Assembly (NCBI GenBank): GCA_910586255.1
Contig: CAJUHR010000001.1
Coordinates: 124,001 to 188,000, forward strand
Reading direction: 5' to 3'
Origin: an uncultured Lachnospiraceae bacterium
Lineage (GTDB): Bacteria; Bacillota; Clostridia; Lachnospirales; Lachnospiraceae
Length of the DNA stretch: 64,000 nt
Under the pieces are notes generated by a model that was not told the origin of the DNA, did no database searches, and worked only from the letters and a program-made list of their open reading frames with translations. Shown here piece by piece: positions 27,719 through 36,567 of this stretch (positions are counted from its first letter, which is position 1; every line of letters begins with the position of its first letter). Made by a program: the position numbers and the translations under genes.

Positions 27719-28863
27719 GACGAGTGTGGATGTGGTTTTATCTGTCCTGCAAAAGATACATGCACAGGCCGTCCTTTCTGGTGATTTTGCTGCTTTTGCC
27801 TCTGGGAACCTTTTTTATCCGAAGCTCTGAAAAGCAGGAGCCTGCGGAGCTTCGGATTGCCGTATGTGCGGAGAGGGAGGAAGAGGGGGATTTGTCCCTT
27901 TGGCAGACCGGTAAAGACATAAGAGACAGAGAGGAAAACGGCCGGAGAGAGGAGCTTCCCGGAAAGCAGAGAAATACTTCCTTTGAGCAGCAGGTGGTGG
28001 AAGCTCTGACCGGAGAGAAGGAGCCGGCCGGTCTGTTTCGCTTTTATGAATGTGAGAATGAGCAACAGGTGAAGGATGAGGTGGCGTCCCGGCGGGCAGA
28101 ATGTGGGTACGTGATCGGAGCGGGACTGAAAAAGCGGTTGGATGAGAGAGACTTTAAGAGGATCATCCGGGTGTATTCCGCCCCCTCCACCGTTGCGGCT
28201 AAGCTGTCTGCGGAGCCGGTTTTTGCGGCCATGATTGAGCTGTATGACCGGGAGCTGTTTTTGCAGTATGTGGAGGAGAAGCAGGCAGAAAGCACAGACA
28301 AAAACGCGGCCGGAGAGCTGTATGATAAATGGAAGGAAAACGGTAGCACCTTTCATTTTGTGTATGAGTTGGCAGATTCCCCCAATGCCGTGAAAAAGGA
28401 GAATGTGGAGGCATCCGTATTTCCGGTCCGGGGGATTGTGGCCATCTATGTGTTCATAGTCGGCTTGTACGGTGCGGCAATCAGCCTTGGCGATGAGAAA
28501 AAGGGGCTGTTTCTGGCGGTTCCCTTCGGCGTCCGGACCTGGTGCCGGATGGCGGCGTTGGCATCGCCGGTCTGTCTGGCCGCCGTGTCCGGGCTGGCCG
28601 CCTTGTGGACAGGGAAATGTATGGGAAAAGGAAGCTATGAGCTGGCCGTGCTTTTGGGGTATGTGCTGGCGGTTGTGCTATTTTCCTTTGTGGTCCGCCT
28701 GGTTTGCCGCCGGGAGGATCTGGTGTGCTGTCTGATTCCTTTTTTTCTGGTGGGAAGCCTGGTTTTTTGCCCGGTGTTTCTGGATATAGGAAAATATGTG
28801 CCGGAGTTTGGGAGTGTGGGACGGCTTTTTCTTCCAGGCTATTACATGGGAATGTTCCGGTAA
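27715..28863 (+). CDS. ABC-2 type permease (second of pair)
   Basis: A 382-residue membrane protein with the same plan as its neighbour: one N-terminal span (about 16-32), a charged extracellular domain (to about 225) and C-terminal spans. The start at 27715 overlaps the previous stop and follows GGGAGGGGAGGAG; the frame is open 333 bp further upstream, but that stretch lies inside the first permease gene. Last gene of the exporter group. Confidence 0.8.
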   Translation: MRRVWMWFYLSCKRYMHRPSFLVILLLLPLGTFFIRSSEKQEPAELRIAVCAEREEEGDLSLWQTGKDIRDREENGRREELPGKQRNTSFEQQVVEALTGEKEPAGLFRFYECENEQQVKDEVASRRAECGYVIGAGLKKRLDERDFKRIIRVYSAPSTVAAKLSAEPVFAAMIELYDRELFLQYVEEKQAESTDKNAAGELYDKWKENGSTFHFVYELADSPNAVKKENVEASVFPVRGIVAIYVFIVGLYGAAISLGDEKKGLFLAVPFGVRTWCRMAALASPVCLAAVSGLAALWTGKCMGKGSYELAVLLGYVLAVVLFSFVVRLVCRREDLVCCLIPFFLVGSLVFCPVFLDIGKYVPEFGSVGRLFLPGYYMGMFR

Positions 28864-28920
28864 GGCGGCTTACCAACAGTAACACAGGACGCCCCTCACA
28901 ATATTTTAACGGGCCATAAC

Positions 28921-28949
28921 TTGTATTTCTCATAGGTTAGAGTTATAAT
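28921..28949 (+). promoter_or_regulatory. Promoter of the Mrp/Mbh-like operon
   Basis: TTGTAT, 17-bp spacer, perfect TATAAT. Transcription would begin near 28956 and read the ten closely packed genes that follow. Confidence 0.8.
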
Positions 28950-29039
28950 GTACACCGATTAGAACTAAGGCGGCCGGGAAGGACAGTGGGATGTCCCGTC
29001 TCAGCTGCCCCAATCTGTGAGAAAAGGGGGGAGATCCGG

Positions 29040-29519
29040 GTGTTTTTTCTGATGCTTTTTGTGTGGCTGATTTTAAACGGCAGGGTGACAGCGGAAATCT
29101 GTCTTTTTGGTGTCGGGATATCAGCCGCGCTTATTTTTTTTATGTGCCGTTTTATGGATTACAGCCTGAAAAAAGAGCTGCTTCTTTTTCGTCTGATCCC
29201 GTTTCTTATCGGTTATTTCTGGGTGCTCATAAAGGAGATTGTCAAGGCCAATGTGTGCGTGCTAAAGATTATTCTGTCTCCGGAGCTGCAGCCGGAGCCG
29301 GCGCTGGTATATTTTGACACAAAGCTGAAAAGCGGGGTGGCCAGGATGATGTTAGCCAATTCCATAACCCTGACCCCCGGAACCATCACCGTTTCAGTGG
29401 AAAAGCAGCGGTTCTGCGTACACTGTCTGGACAGGGAGCTGGCTGAGGGGATGGAGGAATCGGTGTTTGTAAAGCTGTTGGAAAGAATGGAGGCGATGAG
29501 GGAGGAATGGAAGCTGTAA
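29040..29519 (+). CDS. mnhE: Mrp antiporter subunit MnhE (MbhA-like)
   Basis: Small membrane subunit of a Na+/H+ antiporter-type complex. 159 residues with two or three N-terminal spans, then a cytoplasmic domain ending in the family-typical ANSITLTPGTITVSVE. A GTG start at 29040 is chosen: GGGGGGAG lies 6 bp before it, and the longer frame from 28986 would add a hydrophilic leader unlike the family. First gene of the operon, matching MbhA of archaeal Mbh. Confidence 0.88.
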   Translation: MFFLMLFVWLILNGRVTAEICLFGVGISAALIFFMCRFMDYSLKKELLLFRLIPFLIGYFWVLIKEIVKANVCVLKIILSPELQPEPALVYFDTKLKSGVARMMLANSITLTPGTITVSVEKQRFCVHCLDRELAEGMEESVFVKLLERMEAMREEWKL

Positions 29520-29860
29520 GGGGAATGTACGGTGGTCTGATGCTGGCGGTAATGATGGTGTTTGCGGCGTTGATTATAGTCTGTATGATCCGTTCCGTGC
29601 GGGGACCGGGAATCGGGGACCGGATCATCGCGGTGAACATGATCGGAACCATGATTATAATGATTGTGGCTGTTCTGTCCGTGTACTTAGACGAGAACTA
29701 TCTGGTGGATGTGTGTTTGATTTACGCCATGATCAGTTTTTTGGGCGTGGTGGTTTTATGTAAGGTGTACACGGGCGTGTATTTGCAGAAAAAGCAGATG
29801 AAGGCGGATCTGGATGCGGTTGAGGACAATTTAAGACACCAGGAGGAGGGACAGAGATGA
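29507..29860 (+). CDS. mnhF: Mrp antiporter subunit MnhF (MbhB-like)
   Basis: 117 residues with three membrane spans and the conserved RSVRGPGIGDRIIAVNMIGT. Overlaps mnhE by 13 bp and mnhG by 4 bp. MrpF subunits lie beside MrpG in the membrane arm and are needed for cation transport in characterised Mrp systems. Confidence 0.9.
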   Translation: MEAVRGMYGGLMLAVMMVFAALIIVCMIRSVRGPGIGDRIIAVNMIGTMIIMIVAVLSVYLDENYLVDVCLIYAMISFLGVVVLCKVYTGVYLQKKQMKADLDAVEDNLRHQEEGQR

Positions 29861-30216
29861 CAATGGAATGGATTCGTTTCGGGGTGGCTGCCTGCTTTCT
29901 TGTGACGGGATTGTTTTTCCAGGTTCTGGCCGTGTTTGGGGTGAACCGGTTTAAGCGTACCTTAAACCGGATGCATGCGGCTGCCATGGGGGATACCCTG
30001 GGGATTTTGTTTGTACTTTTGGGGCTCATTGTCATGCGGGGATTTTCCATGGATTCCCTGAAGCTTTTTTTGGTGGTGGCATTTTTCTGGATTGCGTCCC
30101 CCGTGTCAGGCCATATGATCAGCCGGCTGGAGGCCATGACTGATGAGAATATGGGAGAGCTGACCATTATTCACAGAGAGACGGACTCCGGGGAAGAGGA
30201 GGGGGAGGCAAAATGA
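29857..30216 (+). CDS. mnhG: Mrp antiporter subunit MnhG (MbhC-like)
   Basis: 119 residues, three spans, with the PhaG/MnhG signature FKRTLNRMHAAAMGDTLG. The C-terminal tail is acidic. It overlaps both neighbours by 4 bp (ATGA type), so the subunits should be made in equal amounts. Confidence 0.9.
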   Translation: MTMEWIRFGVAACFLVTGLFFQVLAVFGVNRFKRTLNRMHAAAMGDTLGILFVLLGLIVMRGFSMDSLKLFLVVAFFWIASPVSGHMISRLEAMTDENMGELTIIHRETDSGEEEGEAK

Positions 30217-30479
30217 GATTTTTTGAGATTATATTGCTGTTCTGCCTGGTGGTCTGCGCCGTGTCCGTAGGGTTTATGAAGGATCTTCTGACCTCCATTG
30301 TGATTTTTATGTCTTACAGTCTCATTATGTGTGTCATTTGGGTGCTTTTGCAGTCGCCGGATCTTGCCATTACGGAGGCGGCCGTGGGGGCAGGGGTGAC
30401 CTCCATCCTGTTTTTTGTGACCTTAAAGAAAATCCGGGCAATCCGGAAGGAGGACGGCCATGAGCAGACAGAGAGATGA
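30213..30479 (+). CDS. MbhD-like subunit (DUF4040; split MrpA C-terminal part)
   Basis: 88 residues with three spans and the conserved LQSPDLAITEAAVGAGVTS, the sequence found in the C-terminal part of MrpA and in stand-alone MbhD of archaeal membrane-bound hydrogenases. Here it is a separate gene, as in Mbh. Overlaps the next gene by 20 bp. Confidence 0.85.
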   Translation: MRFFEIILLFCLVVCAVSVGFMKDLLTSIVIFMSYSLIMCVIWVLLQSPDLAITEAAVGAGVTSILFFVTLKKIRAIRKEDGHEQTER

Positions 30480-31494
30480 TTATGAAAAAAGCTGGTGGAA
30501 GCGGTTTAAAGGATGGGTGGACGGGGAGTGGGATCCGTTAGCATCAGGGATGGAGATCCGAGTCCCCGGGAGTAAGCCTGAGGAAAGGGTGACGGCAGCC
30601 CCCAAATATCTGACAGAGGCAGGAACTCCGGAAGAAGGCAGTCCGGCAAAAGGAGCAGCCGTGGGCTCCGAAAGCCCTAAAGATCCTCATCCGTCCCTTT
30701 ATGACGGCAGAGGCATCCGGTATTTTCGCAGGTTTTATCAGATTATGTCTGTGCTTCTGTGTCTGAGCATTATTTTTGTGCTTCTTTGGACCGTGTCCTA
30801 TCTGCCGGTTTTTGGAAATGCAGGAAATCCGGACAACAATGAGGTATCTGCCCGGTACATTGAGCGGGGGCTTCAGGAGACCGGCGCGGTGAATATTGTG
30901 ACAGGTATGATTTTGGATTACCGTGCCTTTGATACCTTTGGAGAGTCCTGTGTTCTTTTTATTGCATCCTGCTGTGTTCTGGTGCTGCTGCGGATCGATG
31001 TGGAAGTTAAGGACGGACAGTCTGAGAGCGGGCTAAAAAAGCGCTTGGCAGAGGCCAATGATCGGATATATGAGCCGAAAAACGATATTATTCTCCAGAA
31101 ATGTGCTGGCGTTTTGGTGCCGCTTATTCTGGTGTTCGGAATATATATTGTGCTGAATGGCCATCTGTCCCCGGGGGGAGGCTTCTCCGGCGGCGCGGTT
31201 TTAGGCTCCGGCCTGATTCTCTATCTGAATGCCTTCGGTTTTGGGAAAACAGAGCGTTTCTTTACGGAGAAGGTTTACAGGAGAGTGACCTTAAGCGCCC
31301 TTACCTTTTATTGTCTGGCTAAGAGCTACTCCTTTTTTACAGGGGCCAATCACCTAGAGAGCGGGATTCCCTTAGGGACGCCGGGAGCGATCTTGAGCAG
31401 CGGTCTGATTCTTCCGCTCAATATCTGTGTGGGACTGGTGGTGGCATGCACCATGTATGCCTTTTATACCTTGTTTCGGAAAGGGGGAATGTAG
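30460..31494 (+). CDS. Fused MbhE/MnhB-like antiporter subunit
   Basis: A 344-residue protein that looks like two subunits in one. After a hydrophilic N-terminus (about 1-85) comes a span and the MbhE/MrpA-type segment VNIVTGMILDYRAFDTFGES (about 147-165), then from about residue 200 an MnhB domain with HLSPGGGFSGGAVLGSG. MbhE and MbhF are separate adjacent genes in archaeal Mbh, so the order fits a fusion. AAGGAGG precedes the ATG. Confidence 0.82.
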   Translation: MSRQRDDYEKSWWKRFKGWVDGEWDPLASGMEIRVPGSKPEERVTAAPKYLTEAGTPEEGSPAKGAAVGSESPKDPHPSLYDGRGIRYFRRFYQIMSVLLCLSIIFVLLWTVSYLPVFGNAGNPDNNEVSARYIERGLQETGAVNIVTGMILDYRAFDTFGESCVLFIASCCVLVLLRIDVEVKDGQSESGLKKRLAEANDRIYEPKNDIILQKCAGVLVPLILVFGIYIVLNGHLSPGGGFSGGAVLGSGLILYLNAFGFGKTERFFTEKVYRRVTLSALTFYCLAKSYSFFTGANHLESGIPLGTPGAILSSGLILPLNICVGLVVACTMYAFYTLFRKGGM

Positions 31495-31495
31495 T

Positions 31496-31873
31496 GTGGA
31501 AGCTCCCTTACTTGTAAATATGGAGGAGACCGTGTCCGTGATTCTTTTCGGGGTGGGCTTTACAATGCTGATGCTCCACCGGAATCTGATCAAGAAGATT
31601 ATGGGAATGAACATTATGGATACGGCGGTTTATCTGTTTCTGGCGGTGAAGGGGTATATCAAGGGACGTATGGTACCCATTGTGACAGACGGAATTCAGG
31701 ATGTGTCTGCCTACATTAACCCGGTGCCCAGCGGCCTGGTTCTGACCGGTATTGTTGTGTCGGTGAGCACCACGGCCCTGATGCTGGCTCTGACCATCCG
31801 CCTTTATGAGCGGTATGGCTCCCTGGATTTGGATGAAATCCTGATGCGAGCCAAGGAGGAGGAAAGGATATGA
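31496..31873 (+). CDS. mnhC: Mrp antiporter subunit MnhC (NuoK-like, MbhG-like)
   Basis: 125 residues, three spans, homologous to NuoK: GVGFTMLMLHRNLIKKIMG, then IDTAVYLFL-type text and DPVPSGLVLTGIVVS-like sequence (here NPVPSGLVLTGIVVS). A GTG start at 31496 follows AAGGGGG with good spacing and overlaps the previous stop region; an ATG at 31520 is the alternative. Overlaps the next gene by 4 bp. Confidence 0.87.
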   Translation: MEAPLLVNMEETVSVILFGVGFTMLMLHRNLIKKIMGMNIMDTAVYLFLAVKGYIKGRMVPIVTDGIQDVSAYINPVPSGLVLTGIVVSVSTTALMLALTIRLYERYGSLDLDEILMRAKEEERI

Positions 31874-33435
31874 GCCTTGTGCAGAATTTTCCGTTTTTCT
31901 CCATTATTATTGCCATGTTTTCCGGGATTCTTTCTTCCGTGCTGGATGGGAAAAAAGCCAGAAACTTAAGTGTGGCGGCCATTCTTGTGACTACAGGCCT
32001 GTCTGTGGCAGTGCTCGGCTTTTGTCTGGATACAGGGGAAAGTTATACCTATATGATGGGACATTTTCCCGCGCCCTGGGGCAATGAGATCCGGGCCGGC
32101 GTGCTGGAAGGGCTGACCGCCGTGCTGTTCGGTCTGGTGATGTTTTTTTCTGTGATTGGGGGAATGAGCCATACGGCGGCGGATGTTAAGGAGAGCAAGC
32201 AGAATCTTTTTTACATTATGATTGATCTGATGCTAAGCTCTCTTCTGGCCCTTATCTACACCAATGATTTGTTTACAGCCTATGTGTTTGTGGAAATCAA
32301 CACCATTGCCGGCTGCGGTCTGATTATGATCCGTCAGGTGGGGCGCAGCCTTTCCTCGGCGATCCGGTACATGATCATGAGCCAGCTGGGTTCCGGGCTC
32401 TTTCTCATCGGCTTAAGCCTTTTGTATGATGTCACAGGGCATCTGCTTATGAGTCCGGCGGGGGAGGCTGTAAGAGCCATCGAGGCGGCCGGAAGTTATG
32501 AGGTGCCCATGCTGGTGATTATGGCGGTGATCAGTGTGGGACTGGCCATCAAAAGTGGTCTGTATCCCTTTCACTACTGGATTCCGGATACCTATGGATA
32601 TGCCACACCCACTGCCAGCGCGATCTTGTCGGGATTGGTGTCGAAAGGGTATATTTTTCTTTTGATCAAGATTTTTTACCGGGTTCTTGGAAGGGAGAAC
32701 GTGATTGCCAGTCAGATGGTTAATGTGCTGTTTGTCTTTGGGCTGGCAGGAATGATGATGGGCTCGGTCCATGCAATCTTGGAAAAGGATACAAGGCGGA
32801 TGATCGCCTATTCGTCAGTGGCCCAGATCGGCTACATCTACATGGGAATCGGTCTGGGAACCCAGGCCGGGATGGTGGCGGCGGTGTTTCATATGTTTAC
32901 TCACTCGGCCACCAAGGCGCTTTTGTTTATCAGCGCGGTGGGACTTTATGAGGTGTCCGGGGACAAGAAGGACTTTAGAAGTCTGCAGGGAGCCGGGTAT
33001 AGGAATCCCCTTGCCGGCATTGGGTTTGCGGTAGGCTCTCTCTCCATGGTGGGATTTCCTATGCTGGCCGGATTTATCTCCAAGCTTTTGTTTGCCACCT
33101 CGGCTCTCCAAAGCCCTCACAAAATGCTGCCTACGGTGATTGCCCTGGCTGTCAGCACTATTTTAAACGCGGTATATTTTCTGAGGCTGATGATCACTCT
33201 GTACAGCATACCGGAGAGCGGGGAGAAGAAGCATGATGCCGGAAGTACGAACGAACCACATCCGTATAGCGGAGCGGAGAAGGAAGAGGCGGCCGGGCAG
33301 CCGGGGGCGCCGGTGAAGAGCTGCCGGAGATTTAAGCTGGCAGTGGCAAGCTTTATTTTGCTGAATCTTGTGCTGGGGCTGTATTCCCAGCCCATTGTGG
33401 CGGCCATCGGGAACGGGCTGGCCATGTTTGATTAG
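31870..33435 (+). CDS. mnhD: Antiporter-like subunit 1 (MnhD/MbhH, NuoN/M family)
   Basis: 521-residue proton-conducting membrane subunit with about 14 spans. The key residues of the family are present: Glu in AYVFVEINTIAG (TM5), Lys in GLAIKSGLYPFHYWIPDTYG (TM7) and Lys in LSGLVSKGYIF (TM8). A charged cytoplasmic insert precedes the last span. It is the subunit closest to the small subunits and the best candidate for the true MbhH/MrpD position. Confidence 0.9.
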   Translation: MSLVQNFPFFSIIIAMFSGILSSVLDGKKARNLSVAAILVTTGLSVAVLGFCLDTGESYTYMMGHFPAPWGNEIRAGVLEGLTAVLFGLVMFFSVIGGMSHTAADVKESKQNLFYIMIDLMLSSLLALIYTNDLFTAYVFVEINTIAGCGLIMIRQVGRSLSSAIRYMIMSQLGSGLFLIGLSLLYDVTGHLLMSPAGEAVRAIEAAGSYEVPMLVIMAVISVGLAIKSGLYPFHYWIPDTYGYATPTASAILSGLVSKGYIFLLIKIFYRVLGRENVIASQMVNVLFVFGLAGMMMGSVHAILEKDTRRMIAYSSVAQIGYIYMGIGLGTQAGMVAAVFHMFTHSATKALLFISAVGLYEVSGDKKDFRSLQGAGYRNPLAGIGFAVGSLSMVGFPMLAGFISKLLFATSALQSPHKMLPTVIALAVSTILNAVYFLRLMITLYSIPESGEKKHDAGSTNEPHPYSGAEKEEAAGQPGAPVKSCRRFKLAVASFILLNLVLGLYSQPIVAAIGNGLAMFD

Positions 33436-33461
33436 AAAAGCAGGCGAAGGAGAAATAAATC

Positions 33462-35018
33462 ATGCATGAATTAGGGGAACAGGCCGGCCTTCTTCTTCCG
33501 GTGGTTGTGCCGGTGGCAGCCGGGCTGGCAGTTTTGATGGCAAAGGGGCTGGACCATAACCGGAGAGGGCTTTTGTCTGTGGTTCTGGGAACGCTTCTTT
33601 TTGAGGTTGGGCTGGTGGCATGGGCACTGGCAGCGGGGGGAAGGATGGTGCTGTGGAGGATTACAGACAGCATTACACTCACTCTGTCCGTGGACATGGT
33701 AAGCCGGCTGTTTGCTGCCCTTACATCCGGTGTATGGCTGCTGGTGGGAATTTATTCCGTGGCCTATATGGCCCATGAACATAAGGAAAGGCGGTTTTTC
33801 GGGTTTTATCTGATTGTGTTGGGAGTGCTGATCGGTCTTGATTTTTCGGGAAATTTGATTACCATGTATGTGTTTTATGAGCTGATGACCTTGACCTCCC
33901 TTCCTCTGGTGCTTCATGAGGGCACAAAGGAAGCGGTGATGGCGGGGCTTAAGTATCTGTTTTACTCGGTGGCCGGGGCTTTTCTGGCGCTGTTTGGTAT
34001 TTTTGTTCTGATGCAGATCTGCGGAAACGTGGACTTTACACCGGGAGGCGTCATTGCCCGGATGGAAGACGGTGCAATGCTGTGTATATTACAAAGTTCA
34101 ATTCCCGGTCATCCTGTGAGAGAGGGCCTTTTTCTGGCGGCGCTGTTTTGCATGCTGACAGGCTTTGGAGCCAAGGCGGGGATGTTTCCCCTTCACGGGT
34201 GGCTGCCCACGGCCCATCCTGTAGCTCCTGCCCCGGCCAGCGCGGTTCTTTCTGGTGTAATCACCAAATCCGGCGTGCTGGCGATTTTGCGGGTGATTTA
34301 TTTTGTGGCAGGACCAAAGACCCTTGAGGGAACCTGGGTGCAGAATGTGTGGATTTTTCTGACTTTGATTACCGTGTTTATGGGATCCATGCTGGCATAC
34401 CGGGAGCCGGTGTTAAAAAAACGCCTGGCTTACTCCACGGTCAGCCAGGTGTCCTATGTGCTTTTCGGACTGAGTGTGCTTGAGCCCCAGGCATTTGCGG
34501 GAGCCTTGTCCCATGTGGTATTCCATTCCCTGATCAAAAATGCTCTGTTTCTCAGCGCCGGGGCTATTATTGCAGTGACCGGCAGGACTCAGGTGAAGGA
34601 GATGAGAGGACTGGGAAGCACCATGCCGGTGCTTCTTGGCTGCTATACAGTGGTATCCTTGGCTCTTGTAGGCATCCCGCCGGCCAGCGGCTTTGTCAGC
34701 AAATGGTATCTGGCCACAGGGGCCCTGGCCTCGGAAACAGGGATATGGACATGGCTGGGGCCGGTTGTTCTTCTGGTAAGCGCTCTTTTGACAGCCGGAT
34801 ATCTGCTGCCGCTGACCATTCAGGGGTTCTTTCCAGGTAAGGATTCGGCAAAGGGGAGCAGAGAAGAAAATCCGTCAGCCAAAAAGGGCGAGGCGGAGGG
34901 GGCCGGAGGCTGGATGCTGGGACCCATAGGGATTCTGACTGCCGGGGCACTGCTTTTCGGCTGTTTTCCGGGCGGCCTGATGGCGCTTCTGCACACCATT
35001 GGAGCCGGAGTGTTCTGA
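33462..35018 (+). CDS. Antiporter-like subunit 2 (complex I subunit 5/4 family)
   Basis: 518 residues, about 14 spans, the second of four paralogous antiporter subunits. Motifs: Glu in MYVFYELMTLTSLP, Lys in GFGAKAGMFPLHGWLPTAHP and Lys in SGVITKSGVLA. AAGGAGA precedes the ATG. Channels of this type move H+ or Na+ through a chain of charged residues; all key ones are kept, so it should be active. Confidence 0.88.
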   Translation: MHELGEQAGLLLPVVVPVAAGLAVLMAKGLDHNRRGLLSVVLGTLLFEVGLVAWALAAGGRMVLWRITDSITLTLSVDMVSRLFAALTSGVWLLVGIYSVAYMAHEHKERRFFGFYLIVLGVLIGLDFSGNLITMYVFYELMTLTSLPLVLHEGTKEAVMAGLKYLFYSVAGAFLALFGIFVLMQICGNVDFTPGGVIARMEDGAMLCILQSSIPGHPVREGLFLAALFCMLTGFGAKAGMFPLHGWLPTAHPVAPAPASAVLSGVITKSGVLAILRVIYFVAGPKTLEGTWVQNVWIFLTLITVFMGSMLAYREPVLKKRLAYSTVSQVSYVLFGLSVLEPQAFAGALSHVVFHSLIKNALFLSAGAIIAVTGRTQVKEMRGLGSTMPVLLGCYTVVSLALVGIPPASGFVSKWYLATGALASETGIWTWLGPVVLLVSALLTAGYLLPLTIQGFFPGKDSAKGSREENPSAKKGEAEGAGGWMLGPIGILTAGALLFGCFPGGLMALLHTIGAGVF

Positions 35019-35031
35019 CGGAGGGAAGATT

Positions 35032-36567
35032 ATGAGTGAATTGTTTCTGGCAGTGCCGGTGCTGCTTCCCATCTTTGGCGGGGGAGCCATCCTTGCGTTG
35101 CATCTGCGGTCAGAGGATAAGGGGAACGAACGGCTTATGGAGATTTTGGTGGAGGGGCTGGTCCTTGCCAACAGTCTGGCGATCCTCTGGCTTTTGAAAA
35201 ACCGGATGGGAGCGAATCTTGTGCTGTTTCGTCTGTTCGGGAATCTGACTGTGCGGTTTAAGCTGGACTTAATGGGAGGCGTGTTTGCAGGGCTGATCGC
35301 CTTTCTCTGGCCGCTTGCCACCTTGTATTCCTTTGAATATATGGGCCACGAAAAGCGCAAGAGAACCTTTTTTGCCTACTATGTGATGACCTATGGAGTC
35401 ACATCCGGGATCGCTCTTTCCGGGAATCTGGTGACTATGTATCTGTGTTATGAGATGCTGACCCTGGTGACCTTTCCCCTGGTGCTTTTCCCCATGACAA
35501 AGGAGGCTAAAAGGGCCAGCCGGCGGTATCTGTATTACTCCATCGGCGGGGCGGCCTTTGCTTTCATCGGCCTTGTGTTTGTGCTGAGCTTTTCGGCTAC
35601 GGGGAACACGGAGTTTGTGCCGGGGGGAGTGCTTAATCTGCAGGCGGCGGCAGAACAGAGAAGCCTGCTTCTTTTGGTATATGTGCTGGCATTTTTCGGA
35701 TTCGGGGTGAAGGCTGCCTTATTTCCTGTTCATGTGTGGCTTCCCCGGGCTACGGTGGCCCCCACGCCGGTGACGGCTCTGCTTCACGCGGTGGCGGTGG
35801 TAAAGTCGGGGGCCTTTGCCATATTGCGGTTTACCTATTTCAGCTACGGAACAGCCTTTTTGAGGGGAAGTCAGGCTCAGTGGGCGGTGATGGCAGCGGT
35901 TTTGGTGACCATCGTCTACGGCTCTACCATGGCAGTGAGGGAGATTCACTGGAAACGGCGGCTTGCCTACTCTACCATCAGCAATCTGTCCTACATTCTT
36001 TTCGGGGCCACACTGATGAGCCCTCTGGGGCTGGCGGCGGCCTTATGCCACCTGGTGATTCATGCCTTTATGAAGATATGCTCCTTTTTCTGTGCCGGCG
36101 CGGTTATGCACCAGACCGGGAAAAACCAGGTTTATGAGCTTAACGGACTGGGGAGGCGGATGCCGGTCACCTTTGGGTGCCTGACCGTGGCCAGTCTGTC
36201 TTTGATGGGAATTCCTTTGTTTGGCGGGTTTATCAGCAAGTGGAATCTGGCCTGGGCGGCCTTTGACTGTGCTGAGGGATATGGCTTTGGGCCGGGAAGC
36301 TGGCTGCCGGTTGCGGGGGTGGCTGTGATTCTCTATTCGGCCCTGATGACCGGGGTTTACATGCTGACCGTGCTGGTGCGGGCCTATTTTCCGGCGGCGG
36401 CCGGCGGGGAAAGCGCGGCGGCGGATGAGGGCCGGACAGAGACCTGGGACCCGGGATGGAGGATGCTGGTTCCCCTTTTGATTTTCGGGGCAATGATCCT
36501 TCTTCTGGGACTCCGTCCGGTCTGGCTTATGTCATTGCTTACAAAAATTGGAGGTGAGGCGGGATGA
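35032..36567 (+). CDS. Antiporter-like subunit 3 (complex I subunit 5/4 family)
   Basis: 511 residues, about 14 spans. Glu in MYLCYEMLTLVTFPL, Lys in FGFGVKAALFPVHVWLPRAT and Lys in AVVKSGAFAILRF are present. The start at 35032 follows GGAGGGA; the frame is open to 34999 within the previous gene. The TM7 region differs from its two neighbours (VKAALFPVHVWLPRAT, then PTPVTALLH), so it is an old paralogue, not a recent duplicate. Confidence 0.88.
   Translation: MSELFLAVPVLLPIFGGGAILALHLRSEDKGNERLMEILVEGLVLANSLAILWLLKNRMGANLVLFRLFGNLTVRFKLDLMGGVFAGLIAFLWPLATLYSFEYMGHEKRKRTFFAYYVMTYGVTSGIALSGNLVTMYLCYEMLTLVTFPLVLFPMTKEAKRASRRYLYYSIGGAAFAFIGLVFVLSFSATGNTEFVPGGVLNLQAAAEQRSLLLLVYVLAFFGFGVKAALFPVHVWLPRATVAPTPVTALLHAVAVVKSGAFAILRFTYFSYGTAFLRGSQAQWAVMAAVLVTIVYGSTMAVREIHWKRRLAYSTISNLSYILFGATLMSPLGLAAALCHLVIHAFMKICSFFCAGAVMHQTGKNQVYELNGLGRRMPVTFGCLTVASLSLMGIPLFGGFISKWNLAWAAFDCAEGYGFGPGSWLPVAGVAVILYSALMTGVYMLTVLVRAYFPAAAGGESAAADEGRTETWDPGWRMLVPLLIFGAMILLLGLRPVWLMSLLTKIGGEAG

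Noticed and set aside
27439..28356. 305-codon open frame antisense to the ABC permeases
   Set aside because: Lies opposite clear membrane-protein genes, has no start signal and low-complexity composition.
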